A stretch of DNA of 49,577 bases, from contig JAPOTJ010000076.1 of NCBI GenBank assembly GCA_026709225.1, forward strand, positions 1 through 49,577, written 5' to 3'. Both the position numbers and the translations under genes were made by a program. How positions within the stretch are numbered: the first letter of the stretch is position 1; each line of letters begins with the position of its first letter. This document shows, in pieces, positions 43,913-49,577 of the stretch. The stretch comes from Gammaproteobacteria bacterium (GTDB lineage: Bacteria; Pseudomonadota; Gammaproteobacteria; Pseudomonadales; Azotimanducaceae). The notes beneath the pieces are model-generated. The model saw only the letters and a program-made list of their open reading frames with translations. It searched no databases and had not been told where the DNA came from.

Positions 43913-44206
43913 TTAGCGGTTGTGAATGGTTGATCGGTCTCGACGGAGCAATCGGTACGTCAGTTCGTAGATGCCAGGCCGCGGCCCGATGGTGATTATT
44001 TCGACACACTCGTCGTTCGTGATGCGATACACAATTCGAAACCTTCCGATTCGATAGCTCAGCAGCCCGGCGAGTTCCGCTGTCAAAGGCTTCCCGCGCT
44101 CGGCACCTTCGAGAATGGCTTTCAGCACCGCCCGTATGCGACGCTTCAGTTCAGGATGGGAATGACGGATGTAGTCGCGCGTCGAATCCGTCAGAACAAG
44201 CTTCAC
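43913..44206 (-). CDS. RelE/ParE-family toxin
   Basis: 97 residues: MKLVLTDSTRDYIRHSHPELKRR, then LSYRIGRFRIVYRITNDECVEIITIGPR, the central strands and basic patch of RelE-type toxins, which cleave mRNA on the ribosome (ParE relatives poison gyrase instead). Overlaps the antitoxin by 4 nt. The order antitoxin-toxin is usual. Confidence 0.83.
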   Translation of the reverse strand: MKLVLTDSTRDYIRHSHPELKRRIRAVLKAILEGAERGKPLTAELAGLLSYRIGRFRIVYRITNDECVEIITIGPRPGIYELTYRLLRRDRSTIHNR

Positions 44207-44490
44207 CTCTGATTGCCCGACTGCTGTGAATCTTCAAAGAGTTCTTCAAGCGTGTAACGCTTGCCAAGGCCAGCATCGAGTTCGTGGAGGCCTTGCTTGA
44301 TCTCTTCGATCAATGCCGCGTCCGATTTCACGACAGCCGTTTCCCGTAGACTTTCGAACTCATCGGGACTGACAAGCACAGCCGCAGGCGCACCATTCTT
44401 GGTGATGACGACCTCCTCTTCAGTGACAAGCACGTTGTCAATAATCGCGCTCAATTTCATTTTGGCTTCAGAAAGCGACAGAATTTTCAT
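44203..44490 (-). CDS. Phd/YefM-family antitoxin
   Basis: 95 residues. The first 60 have the Phd/YefM DNA-binding fold (SLSEAKMKLSAIIDNV, VVITKNGAPAAVLVSPDEFES). The acidic C-terminal tail (DAALIEEIKQGLHELDAGLG) would bind the toxin. ATG 44490. A palindrome lies 20 nt upstream. Confidence 0.83.
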   Translation of the reverse strand: MKILSLSEAKMKLSAIIDNVLVTEEEVVITKNGAPAAVLVSPDEFESLRETAVVKSDAALIEEIKQGLHELDAGLGKRYTLEELFEDSQQSGNQR

Positions 44491-44509
44491 AGGGACCCAC
44501 TCTTGTAAC

Positions 44510-44524
44510 GCCTACAATATAGGC
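44510..44524. promoter_or_regulatory. Operator candidate of the RelE/Phd module
   Basis: Inverted repeat GCCTA-CAATA-TAGGC. On the minus strand it overlaps the likely -10 element TATATT and starts 20 nt upstream of the antitoxin ATG, consistent with autorepression. Confidence 0.5.
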
Positions 44525-44556
44525 TGACCTGAATATTAGTCATTATGCGCCCATCG

Positions 44557-45207
44557 CTAGCGTTTATCAACTTGGTTGATGCGCTTTGCCCGCACATAGC
44601 TTCGTCGCGTAACGATTCGCTGCCGGTAGCCTTCGAGTCGTGGCGGTATCGGCATTCCGTACAGCCTCGCCCATTGCAAGCACGACGTGAGCAAGATGTC
44701 GGGCACGCTGAACCTTGCCCCCATCACATACGCTCCGCTGAGTAGCTCGCAAGCAGCATCGAGCTGCTTCGCGAAATATTGCTTCGCGGACTCAACAGCA
44801 ATCGATGACTCCCCGTAGATATAGGCGAGCGAATCATGTCGGCGAATCACATAGAGGCTTGTCTCGTCGAGCTCACCCAAAATGAAGCTGCACCACTGGT
44901 CGTGCCATGCGCGCTCGCGCGCCGTCCGAGGAAGCAAAAACGCCTCTTTGTTACCATATTTTTCAAAGAGATAGTTACAGATCGCGACACTTTCAGATAG
45001 GCGAAAATCACCTTCGACAAGGAGCGGGATCTTGCGCTTTGGATTGAGCTGGCCGTATTCCGGTGTTTGCGTCTCCCCAGTGCGGGGACCGATCTTTCGG
45101 TGCTGATAGTCGATGCCAACTTCTTCTGCAGCCCAAATCGCGCGCAGTGTTCGGATGGTGGAAGCGCCCCATAGCACCCTACTCTCACCAGCAGATTGCC
45201 TTGTCAT
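44557..45207 (-). CDS. Glutathione S-transferase family protein
   Basis: 216 residues from ATG 45207. Thioredoxin-like N-domain: VLWGASTIRTLRAIWAAEEVG, then NPKRKIPLLVEGDFRLSESVAICNYLFEKYG with the cis-Pro and the glutathione-binding E-S pair. All-helical C-domain to the end (PDILLTSCLQWARLYG). Role in detoxification is inferred; substrate unknown. An upstream in-frame start at 45258 was rejected in favour of the one just before the fold. Confidence 0.88.
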   Translation of the reverse strand: MTRQSAGESRVLWGASTIRTLRAIWAAEEVGIDYQHRKIGPRTGETQTPEYGQLNPKRKIPLLVEGDFRLSESVAICNYLFEKYGNKEAFLLPRTARERAWHDQWCSFILGELDETSLYVIRRHDSLAYIYGESSIAVESAKQYFAKQLDAACELLSGAYVMGARFSVPDILLTSCLQWARLYGMPIPPRLEGYRQRIVTRRSYVRAKRINQVDKR

Positions 45208-45370
45208 GTCGCTATTGCTCACAGCCGCGGCTTTTCTCCTCATCATGCTCGTGGACAAAAATCGTATCAGAGTTGCTGCGCGCGAGATGTGCCAACGCCG
45301 ACCCCTGCCTTTCTTGGTCGAATTGTTCTATAGTCCGAAGCGACTTCGCACATGTCGAGGGGTTCGCTAC

Positions 45371-45919
45371 ATGAACGTCATGAACACCGCCGCAGGATAT
45401 GGATGGCCTGCAAGGCTTCTGCACTGGCTGATTGTTGTGCTCATCGTCGCGCAGTTCGTGCTCGCCAACATGGCCGAATCGGCTGAATCGAGGATGGATA
45501 TGTTCAAGCTGTTCGCCCAGCATAAGTCAGTCGGCATCACTATCTTTGCGCTTGCACTCGTTCGCCTCATTTGGCGCCTGGCGAATACGCAGCCGCGATT
45601 GCCAATGCGCACCCCGACATGGCAAATGCACGTCGCGAAGACAACGCACTGGCTCCTTTACGCGCTCATTTTCGTGTTGCCGATCACTGGCGTACTCGGC
45701 TCAGCGGCGAACAATTATCCGGTGACTTGGTTTGGGATGTTCACAGTGCCTCCGCTGATAGGCAGCAACGAAGCGCTCGCAGATACGCTTCACGAGACAC
45801 ACGAAATTCTTGCCGCCGCGCTCTTTTGCCTTGCGATGCTGCATATACTCGCTGCGCTCAAGCACCACTTCTATCACAAGGACAACGTTCTTCGGCGCAT
45901 GATTCGGCAGGTCAACTAA
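45371..45919 (+). CDS. Cytochrome b561
   Basis: 182 residues, four membrane helices. Haem-ligand histidines occur in ARLLHWLIV, FAQHKSVGI, KTTHWLLYAL and the C-terminal MLHILAALKHHFYHKD. N-terminus begins shortly after ATG 45371. Transfers electrons between quinol and a periplasmic or membrane partner. TAATG overlap with yceI, a pair seen in many gammaproteobacteria. Confidence 0.88.
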   Translation: MNVMNTAAGYGWPARLLHWLIVVLIVAQFVLANMAESAESRMDMFKLFAQHKSVGITIFALALVRLIWRLANTQPRLPMRTPTWQMHVAKTTHWLLYALIFVLPITGVLGSAANNYPVTWFGMFTVPPLIGSNEALADTLHETHEILAAALFCLAMLHILAALKHHFYHKDNVLRRMIRQVN

Positions 45920-46491
45920 TGTCAAGATGGTCAAGATTATCTCTTGTAACTATTTGTTTTTTAAGCGTTCCATCTAGTTGGGCGAATCTTGATACTTGGC
46001 GCATCGACTATGACAACAGCAAGGTGAGCTTCTTTGCTGAGCAAGCAGGCGCAGAGTTTGAAGGCTACTGGCGGAATTGGAATGCCGAGGTGCGGTTCGA
46101 CCCTGAGCACCTTGAAGCGAGCGCCGCGCGCGCGGAATTCAATATCGATTCGGTCCACACTGGGGATTCTGAGCGTGATGAAACGCTGCGCGATGCCGAG
46201 TGGTTTGATGAAAATGCGCATCCTCTGGTTACCTTTGAGGCGACCGAGTTCTCCGCGCTTCAAGACGGAAGCTTTGAAGCGGACTCGATCTTGACGGTGA
46301 AAGGCCTTGCGGCGCCTGTGAGCTTTCGCTTTCAGTTGCAACAGAAAGCGAAGCGCATCGTTCTCAATGGCGAAGCCACAATTGACCGTCTCGCCGCCGG
46401 GCTCGGGCTTGGCGAGTGGGCCGATACCAGTTGGATTGGCCAGTTCGTGCGCGTCAAGGTAGAACTGCATGCGCATGTAGGCGAGCGCTGA
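45919..46491 (+). CDS. yceI: YceI-family periplasmic lipid-binding protein
   Basis: 190 residues with signal peptide (SLVTICFLSVPSSWA). Lipocalin-like barrel with FFAEQAGAEFEGYW, the DSVHTGDSERDETLRDAEWFD stretch, HPLVTFEAT and the GLGEWADTSWIG turn. Family members bind polyisoprenoids such as ubiquinone. Overlaps cytochrome b561 by 1 nt, so both are probably made together. Confidence 0.9.
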   Translation: MSRWSRLSLVTICFLSVPSSWANLDTWRIDYDNSKVSFFAEQAGAEFEGYWRNWNAEVRFDPEHLEASAARAEFNIDSVHTGDSERDETLRDAEWFDENAHPLVTFEATEFSALQDGSFEADSILTVKGLAAPVSFRFQLQQKAKRIVLNGEATIDRLAAGLGLGEWADTSWIGQFVRVKVELHAHVGER

Positions 46492-46511
46492 TTAGAGATA
46501 TTGGCAAGGCA

Positions 46512-47516
46512 ATGGAGTTTCGAGGCAGCCACATCCTCTCGGTTGATCAGTTTGATCGCGGCGACGTCGAGCGCGTCTTTGAGGTTGCGCGCAAGATGCT
46601 GCCGTTCACGCAGCGCAAGCGTGTCACGCGCATCCTTGAAGGCGCCGTTCTCGGCAATATATTCTTCGAGCCGAGCACGCGCACGCGAATTTCATTCGGC
46701 AGCGCATTCAATTTGCTCGGCGGCAATGTGCGGGACACCACCAGCGAAGAGAGCCTCTCGCTCGCCAAGGGCGAGAACCTGCACGACACAGCGAGCGTGC
46801 TGTCAGGCTACTGCGATGTGTTGGTCATGCGCCACAGCGAAGCTGGCGCCGTCGCTGAGTTTAGTTCGCAAAGCCGTGTGCCAGTGATCAACGGCGGAGA
46901 CGGCGCGAACGAGCACCCGTCGCAAGCGCTCCTTGACCTCTTCACACTCGACCAAGAAATGCGGGACAAGTCAAAGCGCGTGGATGGCATGCGCATTGCC
47001 ATCGTTGGCGACCTCCGCTTTGGGCGCGCCGTTCGCTCGCTCTGCGGCTTGTTGTCGGTGTTTGATTCGCTTGATGTACGCCTTGCATCACCGGCTCAGT
47101 TGACGCTTCCCGAAACTTTAAAAGAAAAGCTTATTTCACAGGGCCATACAGTACATGAATTTGACTCTTTAGAACCCGCGCTCGCATCCTGCGATGTGGT
47201 CTACATGACGAGAATTCAAACCGAGCGCTTTGCCACTGCGAAAGAGGCTGATCTCTATCGCGGCAGGCTGCGCCTCAACCGCAAGATCTACGAAGCCTGG
47301 TGCGACCCGGAGACAATCATTATGCATCCCCTACCCCGCGATTCACGCCGAAAGGCGCGCGAGCTCGACGAGGATCTGAACCCGAACCCCAATCTTGCTA
47401 TTTTTCGTCAGACCGACAACGGGCTTGCCGTTCGCATGGCCCTGTTCGCGCTCGTACTTGATGTCGCGGACAAGTTTGAGGAAAACGCCAAAGCAGTGCC
47501 TTGGTACCGGGCGTAG
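46512..47516 (+). CDS. pyrB: Aspartate carbamoyltransferase catalytic subunit
   Basis: 334 residues. Carbamoyl-phosphate motif FEPSTRTR at 52-59, Lys86 from the 80s loop (SLAKGENLHDT), GGDGANEHPSQALLD with H135, and HPLPRDSRR. It forms carbamoyl-aspartate, the committed step of pyrimidine synthesis. Longer than E. coli PyrB (311), with a C-terminal extension (DKFEENAKAVPWYRA). No pyrI follows. Stop is 9 nt from that of etfA (convergent). Confidence 0.95.
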   Translation: MEFRGSHILSVDQFDRGDVERVFEVARKMLPFTQRKRVTRILEGAVLGNIFFEPSTRTRISFGSAFNLLGGNVRDTTSEESLSLAKGENLHDTASVLSGYCDVLVMRHSEAGAVAEFSSQSRVPVINGGDGANEHPSQALLDLFTLDQEMRDKSKRVDGMRIAIVGDLRFGRAVRSLCGLLSVFDSLDVRLASPAQLTLPETLKEKLISQGHTVHEFDSLEPALASCDVVYMTRIQTERFATAKEADLYRGRLRLNRKIYEAWCDPETIIMHPLPRDSRRKARELDEDLNPNPNLAIFRQTDNGLAVRMALFALVLDVADKFEENAKAVPWYRA

Positions 47517-47525
47517 GGCTTTGAC

Positions 47526-48455
47526 TTACAGCGCCGCTTCAAACTCCGGCAGCGCCTTGAAGAGATCCGCTACGAGACCGTAATCGGCAACCTGAAAAAT
47601 GGGCGCCTCCTCGTCTTTGTTGATGGCGACAATCACTTTGGAATCCTTCATGCCAGCAAGATGCTGGATGGCGCCTGAAATGCCGACTGCGATATAGAGC
47701 TCCGGCGCGACAATTTTTCCGGTCTGGCCAACCTGCATATCGTTCGGCACAAACCCCGCATCGACGGCTGCGCGCGAGGCGCCGATCGCTGCGCCGAGCT
47801 TGTCAGCAATGCCTTCCAAGAGTTGAAAATTCTCACCATTTTGCATGCCGCGCCCACCGGAGATGATGACACCAGCGGCGGTGAGTTCAGGACGTTCGGA
47901 CTGCCCTAACTCTTCCCTGACGAATTCTGAGACGGTCTCTGCTTGAGGCACTTCACAGGTGTCAATCGGAGCAGGCCCGCCCTCACCTTCTACTGCGTCA
48001 AAGCCCGTGCCGCGCACCGAGATGACTTTGATTGGGTCGCTTGAGCGCACGGTGGCAATGGCATTGCCGGCATAGATGGGACGCTTGAAAGTGTCGTCGC
48101 TGTCCACCCCAACGATATCCGAGATTTGCGCGACATCGAGCTGCGCGGCCACGCGCGGCAAGAAGTTCTTGCCCGTGGTCGTGTGCGCCGCGAGCACATG
48201 CGATGCGTCCTGCGCAAGGCTGGTGACAAGTTCAGCGAGCGGCTCGGCTAATTGATTCGCATAGCGCGCATCGTCGGCAACGAGCACACGAGCGATGCCG
48301 GGCACCTTGGCGGCCTCGGCTGCGACTTCATCGCAGTTGGCGCCGGCCACAAGCAGCGTGACCTCGCCGCCAATTTGACTGGCGGCCTGCACAACAACGC
48401 GTGTGACTGGCTTCAGGTTCTGATTATCGTGTTCCGCAACACACAAAATGCTCAT
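47526..48455 (-). CDS. etfA: Electron transfer flavoprotein subunit alpha
   Basis: 309 residues. N-terminal alpha/beta domain, then [37 protein letters not shown] and [28 protein letters not shown], the FAD-binding C-domain motifs. It carries electrons from acyl-CoA dehydrogenases, such as the one at 34.9 kb, to the quinone pool. Start ATG overlaps the etfB stop (ATGA). Confidence 0.96.
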   Translation of the reverse strand: MSILCVAEHDNQNLKPVTRVVVQAASQIGGEVTLLVAGANCDEVAAEAAKVPGIARVLVADDARYANQLAEPLAELVTSLAQDASHVLAAHTTTGKNFLPRVAAQLDVAQISDIVGVDSDDTFKRPIYAGNAIATVRSSDPIKVISVRGTGFDAVEGEGGPAPIDTCEVPQAETVSEFVREELGQSERPELTAAGVIISGGRGMQNGENFQLLEGIADKLGAAIGASRAAVDAGFVPNDMQVGQTGKIVAPELYIAVGISGAIQHLAGMKDSKVIVAINKDEEAPIFQVADYGLVADLFKALPEFEAAL

Positions 48456-49204
48456 GAGATCACCTTGGCTTCGTTCTTGAGTTTATCGACCAGTTCTTCA
48501 ACGGATTCAACCTTGATGCCGGCCTTGCGCTGCTCAGGCGGCACGACGCTCAGCACCTCAAGGTGCGCTTTGACATCAACGCCAAGGTCTTCAATCGGCA
48601 CGACATCCATGGGCTTGCGTTTGGCTTTCATAATATTCGGCAATGACGCATAGCGCGGCTCGTTGAGCCTGAGGTCCGTGGTAATCACGGCCGGCAAGCT
48701 GATACGAACCGTTTGCAAGCCTCCATCAATTTCCCTGACAACCTCGCACTTGCCATCTTCAATGGTGACTTCAGATGCGAATGTGCCTTGCGGCAGCGCC
48801 GCCAAGGCTGCGAACATCTGCCCGGTCTGGCTGTTGTCGCCATCGATGCTCTGTTTGCCAAAGATCACCAACCCGGGCGACTCGCGGTCATAGACGGCTT
48901 TCAGCGCCTTGGCGATGGTGATTGGCTGCAAATCTTGCGGCGCTTCGACCAGAATCGCGCGGTCGGCACCGAGCGCAAGGCAGTTCCGCAATTGCTCTTG
49001 GCAATTGCTCGCGCCGACGCTTACCGCAATGACTTCCTCGACAATGCCTTTTTCTCTGAGCCGCAGGGCTTCCTCAATGGCGATCTCGCAAAATGGATTG
49101 ACCGCCATCTTGACGTTGGCGAGGTCGATACCTGAGCCGTCGCTCTTGACCTGCACCTTGACGTTGGCGTCAACGACGCGCTTCACTGGAACCAGTGCTT
49201 TCAT
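48452..49204 (-). CDS. etfB: Electron transfer flavoprotein subunit beta
   Basis: 250 residues from ATG 49204 ([19 protein letters not shown]); the longer frame to 49273 lacks support. AMP-binding region [32 protein letters not shown]. The recognition loop [17 protein letters not shown] contacts partner dehydrogenases. Forms the ETF heterodimer with EtfA. Confidence 0.96.
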   Translation of the reverse strand: MKALVPVKRVVDANVKVQVKSDGSGIDLANVKMAVNPFCEIAIEEALRLREKGIVEEVIAVSVGASNCQEQLRNCLALGADRAILVEAPQDLQPITIAKALKAVYDRESPGLVIFGKQSIDGDNSQTGQMFAALAALPQGTFASEVTIEDGKCEVVREIDGGLQTVRISLPAVITTDLRLNEPRYASLPNIMKAKRKPMDVVPIEDLGVDVKAHLEVLSVVPPEQRKAGIKVESVEELVDKLKNEAKVIS

Positions 49205-49282
49205 AGGCTTCTCTCGTGCCTCCTCAGTTGGAGTGGCTGGCCAGCGCGATAGCTCGTTGCCGACCAAGATCAAACAAACAAC

Positions 49283-49302
49283 GCATTTTGGCGCGAAAAT
49301 GC
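49283..49302. repeat. Short hairpin upstream of etfB
   Basis: GCATTTT-GGCGCG-AAAATGC between etfB and a transposase remnant. May terminate the remnant's transcript or be an operator of etfBA. Confidence 0.4.
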
Positions 49303-49326
49303 TTCAGAATCAAGAATCGTAACGGC

Positions 49327-49455
49327 TCAGGACATTTCGGAATTTTCGGCAGGCGTGTCAGACATGTTTTCGAGGTGGACAAGATACTCGTTCGGTGTTC
49401 GGTAGTATGGCCGCTGGTAGTTGTGGAAGAACTCGTGCCCTGCGAGCCTTGGGGC
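49327..49455 (-). mobile_element. C-terminal remnant of an integrase-core transposase
   Basis: The minus strand reads RLAGHEFFHNYQRPYYRTPNEYL to a TGA at 49327-49329. The E-FF-NYQRP-----TP-EYL pattern is the conserved end of IS481/IS3-type transposases, around and after the catalytic Glu. No N-terminal part is present. It has a short non-homologous tail (VHLENMSDTPAENSEMS). Confidence 0.7.
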
Positions 49456-49512
49456 GTCGGACGGGAGATGCTGTCGGTGCTAGAATCCGCATCGACACGC
49501 GTAGTGCCAACA

Positions 49513-49577
49513 ATGGAAAACACTATGACAATTCAAGATTTCATGCCGTGGGCGACGATTGCGGCAATCACCATAGG
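49513..49577 (+). CDS. Start of an unidentified gene, cut by the window end
   Basis: ATG at 49513 or 49525; the second has GGAAAA 4-9 nt upstream and reads MTIQDFMPWATIAAITIG, which looks like the start of a membrane segment. Too short to identify. Confidence 0.4.
   Translation, partial: MENTMTIQDFMPWATIAAITI

Noticed and set aside
44510-44556. Start of a small plus-strand gene at 44545
   Set aside because: The frame is antisense to the glutathione S-transferase and lacks a ribosome site.
1-49577. tRNA, rRNA or CRISPR genes
   Set aside because: The intergenic stretches were read for cloverleaf or rRNA signatures and none was seen by eye; a dedicated tRNA and covariance search would settle it.

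Overview
The window looks like a chromosomal segment of a GC-rich gammaproteobacterium. Support comes from the gene content and order: mnmA-purB, a type II secretion operon in gspEFGHIJKLM order, NfuA, a class I DAHP synthase, the cytochrome b561-YceI pair, and the lipoprotein/7TM-transglutaminase/ATP-grasp cluster. A secreted 30-repeat ankyrin protein, several toxin-antitoxin modules and many decayed mobile elements suggest a host-associated or recently host-restricted lifestyle. That lifestyle is an inference; no rRNA gene is present to place the organism.

Layout. 1-4.9 kb: a broken FAD-dependent oxidase, an MFS transporter, and an AT-richer toxin-antitoxin cassette (zeta type) enclosed by a 30-bp inverted repeat, followed by the C-terminal stub of an outer-membrane barrel protein. 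4.9-8.9 kb (minus strand): a CPA2 antiporter, a VapBC-like pair, and an operon of DAHP synthase, a 36-residue membrane peptide and nfuA behind an attenuator-like terminator. 8.9-10.2 kb: a gene-poor island of palindromes, an IS end, a truncated gene and a 263-bp MITE-like element that reaches into the 3' end of uvrB. 10.2-13.9 kb: uvrB and a secreted metallophosphoesterase. 14.0-19.4 kb: a five-gene operon of retropepsin-like lipoprotein, membrane transglutaminase-like protein, ATP-grasp ligase and a NatAB-type ABC exporter. 19.4-26.4 kb: sppA, murF, mnmA-purB and moaCDE. 26.4-30.8 kb: a 14-C tract, the giant ankyrin gene and its terminator, then an IS481-like transposase remnant. 30.8-36.1 kb: icd and a three-gene acyl-CoA operon (HMG-CoA-synthase-like protein with OB/zinc-ribbon domain, SCP2-type thiolase, acyl-CoA dehydrogenase). 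36.3-43.8 kb: gspE to gspM. 43.9-49.6 kb: a RelE/Phd module, a GST, cytochrome b561-yceI, pyrB, etfBA, another transposase remnant and the start of an unidentified gene.

How the genes fit together. Most operons are compact, with 4-nt ATGA overlaps (gspF/G, gspJ/K, the transglutaminase-like/ATP-grasp pair, mnmA/purB, etfB/A, both TA pairs). The accessory material sits in a few islands (1-0.14, 3.0-4.9, 8.9-10.2, 26.4-30.8, 43.8-44.5 and 49.3-49.5 kb).

The most unusual observation is a repeat family with at least two full copies (27-136 and 10071-10180). Its framework is conserved, but the 17-bp core of its long stem differs completely between copies while staying self-complementary within each copy. 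A third partial copy lies near 30.4 kb.
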